Part shown: positions 18,460 to 26,140 of the stretch, in pieces | How the letters are laid out: each line of letters starts with the position of its first letter | Position numbering within the stretch: position 1 is the stretch's first letter | Origin: Spirochaetota bacterium | GTDB taxonomy: Bacteria; Spirochaetota; UBA4802; UBA5550 | Assembly (NCBI GenBank): GCA_016933025.1 | Contig: JAFGBT010000025.1 | Location: 35,932-99,931 of the forward strand | Reading direction: 5' to 3' | Length of the DNA: 64,000 bases | The notes under the pieces: generated by a model | What the model was told of the DNA's origin: nothing | Database searches by the model: none | Seen by the model: the letters and a program-made list of their open reading frames with translations, nothing else | Made by a program: the position numbers and the translations under genes

Positions 18460-18921
18460 CTATCCTATATGCGGCATCAGTGTCCATTTTATAATCCATG
18501 TGCCGGTATCAGGATGGATGTCGAGGCATACTATGCCTCCATTCTGGAATCGGAATACCGGGGTGCCTTCGGAACCGGTAATCAGATACGATGTCAGCTT
18601 CTCCATGAACGGCAGGTGGCCAACGTACATGATATCCGCCGAGGCGTCTATTCCTGCGGCGAAACGGATGACGTCGTCGCCAGGGTCCATGCCTGATACA
18701 GCTGCCGGGCTGACGCGGGGGGCGAGGGTTTCGGCGAAAATCATCGCGGTCTGGGACGCCCGTTTCTTGCCGCTGTGGATGACAGCGCTCACCTTCACGC
18801 CGTATCCCCGCGCAACGGCGGCGATCCGTTCCACTTCGGCGAGGCCGTCATCGGTGAGGCCCCGCTCGGGGTCGATCTCCGCGGGATGAGCCTTTCCATG
18901 CTGGACGAGGTAGAGCGCCAT
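18460..18921 (-). CDS. sixA: SixA-type phosphohistidine phosphatase
   Basis: 153 residues, the usual SixA length. Histidine-phosphatase-family proteins of this type remove phosphate from histidine phosphotransfer domains and related proteins. The catalytic motif is LVQHGKA near residue 5 (Gln where the classic motif has Arg, a common variant). IHSGKKRASQTA near 49-60 supplies the conserved Arg, and MYVGHLPFM near 100 supplies the second His. GGGAG five bases before the ATG supports the start. It is the last gene of a tight operon with the receiver-GGDEF gene, 12 bases behind the preceding stop, so it may act on the same phosphorelay. Confidence 0.85.
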   Translation of the reverse strand: MALYLVQHGKAHPAEIDPERGLTDDGLAEVERIAAVARGYGVKVSAVIHSGKKRASQTAMIFAETLAPRVSPAAVSGMDPGDDVIRFAAGIDASADIMYVGHLPFMEKLTSYLITGSEGTPVFRFQNGGIVCLDIHPDTGTWIIKWTLMPHIG

Positions 18922-18933
18922 TCATGCTCCCGT

Positions 18934-19257
18934 TCAGTATTCGATTTTAACTATATGGTTCGAGGCGTCCTGGATGATCCGGATGCCGATGTTCTTTAAC
19001 AATGACTGTTCGAGCTCGTATTCAAGCGATGAACGCCATTTGTTAAAAGCGACGGCCGGCATGTATTTTTTCTGGAACGAGAGGCTCAGATAGCTATCGG
19101 TGACGGTCATCAGGAATTTTTTTTCAGACCGTGCCGGGCCGCCCATGGTTATTTCAAGCGTGTCGAACGATTTATCCAGCGGACGGACATCAATGATTTC
19201 CATACCAATCGTCTTTGAAAGCACGCCGATTACCTTCATGTGATCAATTGCGGGCAT
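18934..19257 (-). CDS. Unknown 107-residue protein coupled to a response regulator
   Basis: Its ATG overlaps the stop codon of the receiver-GGDEF gene as TAATG, so the two are probably translationally coupled. It has no signal peptide, membrane segment or cysteine. The alternating strands (FDTLEITMGG, KKFLMTVTDSYLSLSF) suggest a small alpha/beta fold. No family was recognised. Its place between a receiver-GGDEF protein and SixA suggests an accessory role in that signalling path. Confidence 0.6.
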   Translation of the reverse strand: MPAIDHMKVIGVLSKTIGMEIIDVRPLDKSFDTLEITMGGPARSEKKFLMTVTDSYLSLSFQKKYMPAVAFNKWRSSLEYELEQSLLKNIGIRIIQDASNHIVKIEY

Positions 19258-20189
19258 TACATCCTGGCATGCAGCTTGTTGCGGTACATCGCCTCGTCCG
19301 CGCGTGCAATGAGCTCGTCGAGTTCAACCGGACTGGCGGGTTCGAATTTCACAATTCCCCAGCTCATCGAGAGCATGTACTGGTGCTCTGCGGTTTTATT
19401 GTAGTCATTGACGTTCAGCCTGATCCTTTTTTCGATCGGGGCGATATCAGTGCATTCGGCGTTTATCATCAGCACCACGAACTCGTCTCCGCCCCAACGC
19501 GATACGATATCCGAAGCGCGGAAAATGTTTTTTAGCAGGCCCGTCGTTGCCCTGATCGCGTTGTCTCCGGCGGCGTGACCGAAGACATCGTTGATGTTTT
19601 TCATCTGGTCAATGTCGAAAAATGCGAGGAGCATGGATTTACCGGTCCTCTTGGCAATGTCGAACTGCTGACGCGCGAGATGGTAAAAGCCGCGCCGGTT
19701 ATAGACACCGGTGAGCTCGTCGACAAGGGAAATCTCTTCCAGCCTCTTCTCGATGTCCCTGCTTCTGATTAATTCGCGGGTGAGCATCTGGTTCTTTTCA
19801 TGAAGGTATTGCTCGAAGCGGTGCCTGTGCCGCGTCAGCTCCATTACGATGTTCAGCTCCTTGCCCCGGAATGGTTTCAGTATATAGCCGTATGGAATTT
19901 GCGTGGTAGCCCGCTCGATGATGCTGCCCTCGGAGTAGGTGGTAAGAAAGATGATAGGTATGTTGTGCTCGGTCCGTATCTTTTCGGCGGCCTGGATGCC
20001 GTCAATGTCGCCCTTGAGGATGATGTCCATGAGTACGACATCGGGTTTTTTTTCTTTAACGGCCTCGAAGGATTCCTCGGCAGTGGCTACGGTATCCACG
20101 ACCTGGTAGCCGAAATTCTGGAGGGTCACGCTGATATCCTGCGCTATCAGGGCCTCGTCTTCTACAATTAAAACCCTGTAGTTATCCAT
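19257..20189 (-). CDS. Response regulator with diguanylate cyclase (GGDEF) output
   Basis: 310 residues. A receiver domain spans about 1-125 (acidic pair VEDE, phospho-acceptor in VVLMDIILKG near 57, Thr in FLTTYS, Lys in ILKPFRG). A coiled linker leads to a GGDEF domain (150-310). The active-site motif is RWGGDEF near residue 231. RASD five residues ahead of it is the product-inhibition site, so the enzyme should make c-di-GMP and be feedback-controlled. First gene of a three-gene operon with an unknown protein and SixA. The cognate kinase is not adjacent. Confidence 0.9.
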   Translation of the reverse strand: MDNYRVLIVEDEALIAQDISVTLQNFGYQVVDTVATAEESFEAVKEKKPDVVLMDIILKGDIDGIQAAEKIRTEHNIPIIFLTTYSEGSIIERATTQIPYGYILKPFRGKELNIVMELTRHRHRFEQYLHEKNQMLTRELIRSRDIEKRLEEISLVDELTGVYNRRGFYHLARQQFDIAKRTGKSMLLAFFDIDQMKNINDVFGHAAGDNAIRATTGLLKNIFRASDIVSRWGGDEFVVLMINAECTDIAPIEKRIRLNVNDYNKTAEHQYMLSMSWGIVKFEPASPVELDELIARADEAMYRNKLHARM

Positions 20190-20323
20190 GACTAAATTGT
20201 GCCTTTAGAAAAAACCGAACAGCCGGTTTTTATATATACTATAAATTCATAATATGCGAAGCATTTGTCAACGAATTTATAAAAAAAGAATACTGGCAGT
20301 TTGGTTTTTTTATCATGAACGAT

Positions 20324-20953
20324 TCAGGATTTGAAATTTTTTTTACGGGCTTTTTTCCCCATTTTGTATAGTTTTGGAGATTGCTTGATAATTTTATCAA
20401 AAAGGACGTATCTGGCGTTGATGTCAAGCTTTTTGAATTCCTCGGGATGAAGGATAATTTCGCGTAAAAGGCGCCCGGGACTTGTCGTTTCTGGATTAAG
20501 CTCGGCGACGGTTTTGTAATTTCCTTTCTTTAAAAAGCGGACCACAGCCTCAGAGCATGTCAGCTTCCAGGGGCTATGATTGATATTGAGCGTAAACCTG
20601 TTTTTATACCACAATGACAGCAGGCTTTTAATACCGATAACTATCGCACTCCGGTAATTGTATTTTGTCCCGAGACGCTTCGAGATATTGCGGAGTGAAG
20701 CTTCAAGAGGGCCGGACTTCGGCCGGAATTCCGCGACGAGGATATTTTCCCTGTTCCATCGCTTCCACGGGCGGATTTCGAAGCCCCAGGCCTCGGCCTG
20801 CATGACCATCCGCATGCCGAGGGCGGAGTCGTTGAAGGCTATGAAGGAGTGGCTGCATGACGACCGTGTGAGCCATCGGATAAATGCCGATGTAAACTTA
20901 TTGGTGGTGGAAAAACCGACCGTGATATTATAGCCATCGCTTGTTGTGCTCAT
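20324..20953 (-). CDS. Permuted NlpC/P60-like papain-fold protein
   Basis: 209 residues. The order of catalytic motifs is permuted, as in the YiiX/lecithin-acyltransferase-like group of NlpC/P60 enzymes: His comes first (SCSHSFIAF near residue 35) and the nucleophile Cys later (WKLTCSEAVVRFL near 130). Such proteins act as amidases, thioesterases or acyltransferases on lipids or peptides. No signal peptide is evident. The C-terminus is very basic (KMGKKARKKNFKS). It stands alone; the neighbouring htrA gene is divergent. The substrate cannot be told. Confidence 0.65.
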   Translation of the reverse strand: MSTTSDGYNITVGFSTTNKFTSAFIRWLTRSSCSHSFIAFNDSALGMRMVMQAEAWGFEIRPWKRWNRENILVAEFRPKSGPLEASLRNISKRLGTKYNYRSAIVIGIKSLLSLWYKNRFTLNINHSPWKLTCSEAVVRFLKKGNYKTVAELNPETTSPGRLLREIILHPEEFKKLDINARYVLFDKIIKQSPKLYKMGKKARKKNFKS

Positions 20954-21224
20954 TATTGGTACCCGCTTGTATCCGGTTCTTTATCAGACGGCTTCTCCGA
21001 AAACCGCCGGGCCAATTGTATACGCCCCCATGCATGTATGCAAGAAAAATTGGGAAATGAAAGGTGTAACTTTCTTCTGGTTCGAAGTACTGCATCATAT
21101 GTACGGAGTAAGGCGTTTCCCGTGGTTATTGTTCGCGGTGCTTTCCGGAAAAAAGTATTTAAGGCATAGCGCCAGACCCCGGAAATTATTGCGGAAGATG
21201 ACATTCTTCTATCGGAGGAAACAT

Positions 21225-22367
21225 ATGAAAAGGTCGCGAATGCCGGCGCTGTTTGGTTTGCCGGCGATAAGTATTTTTTTAATTGTCACGCTGTTTTGCT
21301 CGAGCGGTGATAAAGGTCTGCTGGGCGCTTCGGGTGAGTCGCCCCTGAGAAACGGGGACAAGGTGGCCGACGCCGTTAAGGTGCAGGAGACGTTTCGCAC
21401 GATCTATGAAATAAACAGTCATAAGGTGGTGTACATTAGCACAGAGCAGACAGTAAAGCTGCAGCAGAATCCTTTTTTTAACGATCCGTTTTTCAGGCAA
21501 TTTTTCGGAAACCCGGGGCAGGGCCGGCCCCGCACCCAGAAGAGGACCGGCCTCGGCACGGGATTCGTCCTTTCAGAGGACGGATATATCTGCACCAACC
21601 ACCATGTTGTGGCCGGTGTCGACAAGGTGAAGGTCAAGGTCGATACAATAACCTATGATGCCGTTGTGGTCGGCTCTGACGAACGGACTGACCTCGCCCT
21701 GCTGAAGATTAAACCGAAGGAAAAGCTCGAGCCGGTATTTCTGGGAGATTCCAATACGGTACAAGTCGGGGATTGGGCCATTGCCATAGGAAATCCCTTC
21801 GGCCTGGACCGCACCTTCACCGTTGGGGTTGTGAGCGCGGTGGGAAGAAGGGACCTGGATCTCATGGGCGGCTCGCAGACGCATATTCAGACCGACGCCT
21901 CAATCAACCCGGGAAACAGCGGCGGTCCCCTCCTGAATGTCTATGGCGAAGTGATAGGCATCAACCGGATGATCTACTCGCAGACCGGCGGCAACATCGG
22001 CATCGGATTTGCCATACCTATTAACACGGCCAAGGCTGTGCTGGATCAGTTGAAGCAGCACAAGAAGATCAAACGGGGCTATATCGGTGTTCAGATAGTT
22101 CCCCTGACGGAAGAGTATGCAAAGGAGCTTGGCCTGAAGAGCAACGATGGGGCGCTTGTGGGGCAGGTTGTCGATGGGAGCCCGGCCGAAAAAGGAGGGG
22201 TGCAGGTTGGCGACGTGATTCTACGCGTTAACGATATTAAACTAAAGGATTTCGGGGATCTCGTTGAACAGGTGGAAAAGACGGTTATAGGGAAGACAAT
22301 CAAGATTGTGGTCTGGCGGAATAAGTCAAAAGTGAGCCTTTTTATCACAATTGGCGAGAGGCCATAG
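21225..22367 (+). CDS. htrA: HtrA/Deg-family periplasmic serine protease
   Basis: 380 residues from ATG 21225, chosen because CGGAGGAA lies just before it and the N-terminus then becomes a signal. The hydrophobic segment ends in TLFCSSG, so the protein may be a lipoprotein or be anchored. The protease domain has the full triad: His in CTNHHVVAG, Asp in RTDLALLKI, Ser in NPGNSGGPL. One PDZ domain follows (about 285-375, with YIGVQIV and SPAEKGGVQVGDVIL). Such proteases degrade misfolded envelope proteins. A stress-protein cluster (hsp20, dnaK) follows. The 270 bases upstream show no convincing promoter. Confidence 0.92.
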   Translation: MKRSRMPALFGLPAISIFLIVTLFCSSGDKGLLGASGESPLRNGDKVADAVKVQETFRTIYEINSHKVVYISTEQTVKLQQNPFFNDPFFRQFFGNPGQGRPRTQKRTGLGTGFVLSEDGYICTNHHVVAGVDKVKVKVDTITYDAVVVGSDERTDLALLKIKPKEKLEPVFLGDSNTVQVGDWAIAIGNPFGLDRTFTVGVVSAVGRRDLDLMGGSQTHIQTDASINPGNSGGPLLNVYGEVIGINRMIYSQTGGNIGIGFAIPINTAKAVLDQLKQHKKIKRGYIGVQIVPLTEEYAKELGLKSNDGALVGQVVDGSPAEKGGVQVGDVILRVNDIKLKDFGDLVEQVEKTVIGKTIKIVVWRNKSKVSLFITIGERP

Positions 22368-22388
22368 CTGAGGCGTAGCTATTGGCAA

Positions 22389-22402
22389 GGTGTCAGAGTA
22401 AA
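22389..22402 (+). repeat. dispersed motif GGTGTCAGAGTAAA, copy 2
   Basis: Exact copy of the intergenic motif seen at 18303. It runs straight into the long hairpin at 22401-22450. Confidence 0.5.
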
Positions 22403-22450
22403 TCATACTATTCTGAATTTTCTTGATTTTTTGTTCAGAATAGTATGATT
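22401..22450. terminator. perfect 17-bp inverted repeat after htrA
   Basis: AATCATACTATTCTGAA at 22401-22417 is matched exactly by its complement at 22434-22450, around a T-rich 16-base loop, with TTT after it. It could end htrA transcription. The AT-rich stem and attached dispersed motif suggest that it came from a small mobile repeat. Confidence 0.5.
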
Positions 22451-22494
22451 TTTATGGAAATTCTTAAAAATTATAAATTTTTTTATATCACCCC

Positions 22495-22523
22495 TTGACG
22501 ATTGACAAAAGCCTTTATATATT
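22495..22523 (+). promoter_or_regulatory. promoter of the hsp20 gene
   Basis: TTGACG at 22495-22500, 17-base spacer, TATATT at 22518-22523. The start site would fall near 22530, directly before the CIRCE operator. Confidence 0.65.
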
Positions 22524-22537
22524 ATGCTTAGAGATTG

Positions 22538-22564
22538 TTAGCACTCAATTAGAATGAGTGCTAA
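22538..22564. promoter_or_regulatory. CIRCE operator (HrcA binding site)
   Basis: TTAGCACTC at 22538-22546, nine bases, GAGTGCTAA at 22556-22564: an exact match to the CIRCE consensus bound by the heat-shock repressor HrcA. It overlaps the expected transcript start and lies 30 bases before the hsp20 ATG. No hrcA gene is in the window. Confidence 0.95.
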
Positions 22565-22593
22565 CAGAAGAGAGCTTAAAAAGGAGGCTTCAT

Positions 22594-23028
22594 ATGAGAT
22601 GGGGATTAACAAAATGGGATGGTTCAGATCTAACTTCAAACAGCGTTTTTGATGATCTGTTTAGAATGGTCCCGGTGGATGTTAACGGGTACACGCTTAA
22701 TCCGAGAATTGACGTACATGAAGATGAGAAGGGCTTTTACATCAAAGCTGAAATGCCGGGACTTGAGGAAAAAGACATCAATGTAACGTTGAAAGATAGA
22801 GTGCTGACCATCAGTGGTGAGAAGAAGGAAGAGAAGAACGAGAAGAACGAAAAGCGTGAGTACTATTACAGCGAGCGCAGGTTCGGTTCCTTCACCCGGA
22901 CTATTGCCCTGCCAGAGAGAATAAAGGGCGATGCGGTAAAAGCTCACTACAGGAACGGGATTCTTGAGATAGAACTCCCGAAAGATGAAGCATCACAGCC
23001 CAAGAAAATCAATATCTCTGTAAACTAA
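22594..23028 (+). CDS. Hsp20 small heat-shock protein
   Basis: 144 residues from the ATG at 22594, preceded by AAGGAGG. The alpha-crystallin domain spans about 40-140: NPRIDVHEDEKGFYIKAEMPG, then VLTISGEKK, RRFGSFTRTIALP and the closing NGILEIELPK. Such oligomeric chaperones hold unfolding proteins for refolding by DnaK. The gene is preceded by a strong promoter and a perfect CIRCE site, so HrcA should repress it until heat shock. It lies directly upstream of dnaK. A short Glu/Lys-rich insertion (EEKNEKNEK) is in the loop after ISGEK. Confidence 0.93.
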   Translation: MRWGLTKWDGSDLTSNSVFDDLFRMVPVDVNGYTLNPRIDVHEDEKGFYIKAEMPGLEEKDINVTLKDRVLTISGEKKEEKNEKNEKREYYYSERRFGSFTRTIALPERIKGDAVKAHYRNGILEIELPKDEASQPKKINISVN

Positions 23029-23108
23029 TTGGGCTGTATGCCGATTTCCAGCTCCGGCTGGGGATGGATTGACTGATAGAGAACAGGATTATAAGTAACA
23101 GGAACGGG

Positions 23109-23147
23109 CCCGGCCTTGTATCAAGACGAAAAGGCCGGGTCTTTTTT
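23109..23147 (+). terminator. terminator or attenuator between hsp20 and dnaK
   Basis: A 9-bp GC-rich stem (CCCGGCCTT at 23109-23117, complement at 23131-23139) is followed by TCTTTTTT. It sits only a few bases before the dnaK ribosome site. If no separate promoter exists, dnaK would depend on readthrough. Confidence 0.75.
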
Positions 23148-23162
23148 CAAAGGAGGAAATAT

Positions 23163-25103
23163 ATGAGCAAGATTATTGGAATAGACCTGGGTACGACCAA
23201 CTCCTGCGTGGCGGTGATGTCAGGAGGGGATCCGGTTGTCATACAGAACTCCGAGGGCCAGCGGACCACGCCGTCGATTGTCGCCTTTACCGACAGGGGC
23301 GAGCGGCTCGTGGGACAGGTGGCCAAGAACCAGATCATCACCAACCCGACGAATACCATCCGCTCCATCAAGCGGTTCATGGGGAGGCGGTTCGACGAGG
23401 TCAAGGACGAGATCAAGATGGTCCCGTATCAGGTTGTCGGCGATGCGGGCGGGGTCAGAGTAAAAACGGCTGACGGTGAGTTTACTCCACAGGAGATCTC
23501 GGCGCGCACACTCCAGAAGATGAAGCAGACTGCGGAGGACTATCTGGGAGAGAAAATCACCCGGGCGGTCATTACTGTGCCGGCATACTTCAATGACGAG
23601 CAGCGCCAGGCGACCAAAGACGCCGGGCGGATAGCCGGGCTCGAGGTTGAGCGCATCATCAACGAGCCGACTGCCGCGGCGCTCGCCTTCGGCATGGACA
23701 AGAAAGGGAAGAGGAACCAGAAGGTCGCAGTGTACGACCTGGGAGGTGGAACCTTCGATATATCCATTCTGGAGCTGGGGGACGGCGTGTTTGAGGTCAA
23801 GTCCACGAACGGGAACACCCACCTGGGCGGCGACGATTTCGATCAGCGCGTCATCCAGTGGCTGATTCAGGAATTCAAGAACCAGACCGGGATTGACGTG
23901 TCCGGCGACAAGATGGCGCTGCAGCGTCTCAAGGAGGCGGCGGAGAAGGCGAAGATCGAGCTGTCGAGCAAGTCGCAGACCGAGGTCAATATCCCCTTCC
24001 TGACGGCGGATAAAAACGGGCCGCGGCACATGCAGCTCGCCATGACCAGATCGAAGCTGGAACAGCTTATCGGCGACCTGATCGAATCGACGAAGAGGCC
24101 CTGCGTGCAGGCGCTTGAAGACGCCGGGCTGACCGCCGGCGACATCGACGAGGTGCTGCTGGTGGGCGGATCAACGAGGATCCCCGCGGTGCAGGAACTG
24201 GTTAAGGCCATATTCGGCAAAGAGCCGAACAGGAGCGTCAACCCCGACGAGGTCGTGGCCATGGGCGCGGCGATACAGGGCGGCGTTCTGGCAGGCGATG
24301 TCCATGACGTCCTTCTGCTTGACGTGACCCCGCTGTCGCTCGGCATTGAGACGCTGGGCGGCGTGATGACCAGGCTCATCGAGCGAAATACCACGATACC
24401 GACGAAGAAGAGCCAGGTGTTTACTACTGCCGCGGATAACCAGCCGGCGGTATCGGTCCACGTGCTTCAGGGCGAGCGTGAGCTCGCGGCGCACAACAGG
24501 ACCCTGGGGAGGTTCGAGCTCACGGGGATTGCCCCCGCGCCGCGCGGCGTTCCCCAGATAGAAGTCGCTTTTGACATCGACGCCAACGGCATCGTGCACG
24601 TGTCTGCCAAAGACATGGGTACCGGCCGCGAGCAGAAGATCCGGATCGAATCGTCCGGCGGGCTGAGCGAGGAGGAGATCAAGCGGATGGTGAATGACGC
24701 CGAATCGCACTCAGAAGAGGACCGGAAGGCCCGCGAGCTCATCGAGGCCAGGAACGAGGCGGACACGCTGGTGTACGCGGTCGAGAAGACTCTCAGGGAA
24801 AACGGCGACAAGGCAGACCCGGCCGAGAAAAGCCGGATCGAGTCGGAGATCGCGGCCCTGAAGCGAGCCATGGAGGGGAGCGAGGCTGAAGCCATCAGAT
24901 CGGCGAAGTCGAGGCTCGAGCAGGCGGCCGGTGAGTTCGGCAGCAGGCTCTACCAGCAGGCATCGCAGCAGCCTGGCCCGCAACCCGGACCCGATGCGTC
25001 GGGGCAGGACGGCGGTTCCTCGCATGGACCGGAGCAGAATTCCGGCGACAGGGTCTACGACGCGGAATACGAGGTCGTGGACGACGAGCGCAAAGCCGGT
25101 TAA
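23163..25103 (+). CDS. dnaK: DnaK (Hsp70) chaperone
   Basis: 646 residues, full length for DnaK. AAAGGAGG precedes the ATG. The ATPase domain opens with [16 protein letters not shown] and contains [14 protein letters not shown] and [13 protein letters not shown]. The substrate domain follows ([27 protein letters not shown]), then a helical lid and a Gly/Gln/Pro-rich tail ending in a charged stretch. With DnaJ and GrpE it folds and refolds proteins. Neither dnaJ nor grpE is next to it; the neighbour upstream is hsp20 behind a CIRCE site. This separate arrangement suggests either a second dnaK or a rearranged heat-shock operon. Confidence 0.97.
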   Translation: MSKIIGIDLGTTNSCVAVMSGGDPVVIQNSEGQRTTPSIVAFTDRGERLVGQVAKNQIITNPTNTIRSIKRFMGRRFDEVKDEIKMVPYQVVGDAGGVRVKTADGEFTPQEISARTLQKMKQTAEDYLGEKITRAVITVPAYFNDEQRQATKDAGRIAGLEVERIINEPTAAALAFGMDKKGKRNQKVAVYDLGGGTFDISILELGDGVFEVKSTNGNTHLGGDDFDQRVIQWLIQEFKNQTGIDVSGDKMALQRLKEAAEKAKIELSSKSQTEVNIPFLTADKNGPRHMQLAMTRSKLEQLIGDLIESTKRPCVQALEDAGLTAGDIDEVLLVGGSTRIPAVQELVKAIFGKEPNRSVNPDEVVAMGAAIQGGVLAGDVHDVLLLDVTPLSLGIETLGGVMTRLIERNTTIPTKKSQVFTTAADNQPAVSVHVLQGERELAAHNRTLGRFELTGIAPAPRGVPQIEVAFDIDANGIVHVSAKDMGTGREQKIRIESSGGLSEEEIKRMVNDAESHSEEDRKARELIEARNEADTLVYAVEKTLRENGDKADPAEKSRIESEIAALKRAMEGSEAEAIRSAKSRLEQAAGEFGSRLYQQASQQPGPQPGPDASGQDGGSSHGPEQNSGDRVYDAEYEVVDDERKAG

Positions 25104-25130
25104 CATAGATGTAGATGTCCCAGGAAGAAG

Positions 25131-25158
25131 GGCCCGCGGATCAGCCGCGGGCCTTTTT
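25131..25158. terminator. terminator after dnaK
   Basis: GGCCCGCGG at 25131-25139 pairs with 25145-25153 around a five-base loop, followed by TTTTT. It overlaps the last codons of the convergent GntR gene. Confidence 0.8.
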
Positions 25159-25944
25159 CTTTTGTGATGACTTTGCCTTCATTCCCTGCCGGATTTTTTT
25201 CCTGAACCGCGACAGGAGCTGACGGTATTCTTCGGCGCCAATGACCGCGTCCTCTATGGTTCCCGTGGAATATTTCTGAAGCAGGGTAATTTTCGCAAGA
25301 ACGTGCTCTTTTTTCTCCTGCCTGCTCAGGAAGCGCACGATGATCCGCAGCATCTTTTCCCTTACCGGCCGGGATGAATTATAGAGGAGCATGAGTATCA
25401 TGTTATTCGCGATGCGCGCCATCATGTCCTGGTTTTCGATTTCATAGGCAACGATCTTTTCATCATTGTTGATATGTTCCAGCTCCTCTTCGAGAAGGTT
25501 CATCATGTTTTTCAGGTCGCGCGGCGAAAACTTTTTCGAGGCGAGGATAACCGTCTGGGGAAGAAACATCTCCCAGAACTCCCAGACCTCATCCAGTAGG
25601 TATTCATCGAAAAGAGTGACGCCGCGTTCATCGCCCTTCCCGTGCATGATGAGCATCCTCAAAAAATCGAGGCCCGCGTTCTGCATGTAATCGTTCACGT
25701 ATATTCCGTCGCCCTGGATGATCTCAAGGAGCTGCATGGCTTCGAGCTGTTTCAGGGCGACCCGGAGGGACGTCCGGTCGATTTTCATTTCCAGCGCGAG
25801 TTGTTTTTCCGTGGGAAGCTTGGCCCCGGGCTTCAGAACGCCGGAAAATATTTTTGACATGAGGCCAGCGGCAACAATTTCATGGCGCTGCCGGATTTTC
25901 TTCTGCGGCCTCTTTTTTCCTCGGTCTGAACTGTTCTTCTTCAT
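25141..25944 (-). CDS. GntR/FadR-family transcriptional regulator
   Basis: 267 residues. An N-terminal basic stretch precedes a winged helix-turn-helix (about 22-88): SKIFSGVLKPGAKLPTEKQL, then RTSLRVALKQLEAMQLLEI and GDGIYVND. The C-terminal 160 residues are all helical, consistent with an FCD/FadR-like ligand-binding domain, though metal-binding His residues of the FCD type are not obvious. The gene is divergent from the ThDP/SDR operon. Both promoters share the palindrome at 25990-26020. It therefore probably regulates that operon and itself. The lysine-rich tail (KAKSSQKKKARG) overlaps the dnaK terminator. Confidence 0.85.
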   Translation of the reverse strand: MKKNSSDRGKKRPQKKIRQRHEIVAAGLMSKIFSGVLKPGAKLPTEKQLALEMKIDRTSLRVALKQLEAMQLLEIIQGDGIYVNDYMQNAGLDFLRMLIMHGKGDERGVTLFDEYLLDEVWEFWEMFLPQTVILASKKFSPRDLKNMMNLLEEELEHINNDEKIVAYEIENQDMMARIANNMILMLLYNSSRPVREKMLRIIVRFLSRQEKKEHVLAKITLLQKYSTGTIEDAVIGAEEYRQLLSRFRKKIRQGMKAKSSQKKKARG

Positions 25945-25961
25945 GCGCGTAAGTTTTTAAC

Positions 25962-25989
25962 TTGACAAAATAATCACGGAATATAAATT
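25962..25989 (+). promoter_or_regulatory. promoter of the ThDP/SDR operon
   Basis: TTGACA at 25962-25967 and TAAATT at 25984-25989, 16 bases apart. Transcription would begin inside the palindrome at 25990-26020. Confidence 0.5.
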
Positions 25990-26020
25990 GATTAAATCAA
26001 TTAATAATATTGATTTAATC
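25990..26020. promoter_or_regulatory. likely GntR operator palindrome
   Basis: GATTAAATCAAT at 25990-26001 and its exact complement at 26009-26020, separated by seven bases. It covers the plus-strand start site and the -10 and spacer of the minus-strand promoter. A bound regulator could block both. Confidence 0.6.
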
Positions 26021-26029
26021 TTTTGTCAA
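26001..26029 (-). promoter_or_regulatory. promoter of the GntR gene
   Basis: On the minus strand, TTGACA (26024-26029), 17 bases, TATTAA (26001-26006). The start site would be about 50 bases before the GntR ATG. Confidence 0.55.
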
Positions 26030-26140
26030 CAGAAAAATACAGGGTTTGCGGTAAAAAATCGGCGTTCTGCCGGAACAAAAGCATATTTGAGAATTTTCAA
26101 CGACCTTCCATCATCAATTGCCATTACGAAGGAGGCTCCT

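Noticed and set aside
20946..21224. 93-residue N-terminal extension of HtrA
   Set aside because: It lacks a ribosome site and would bury the signal sequence; ATG 21225 has GGAGGAA.
23452..23466. GGGGTCAGAGTAAAA within dnaK, matching the dispersed motif
   Set aside because: It encodes conserved DnaK residues in frame (GGVRVKT), so the match is chance and is not counted as a repeat copy.
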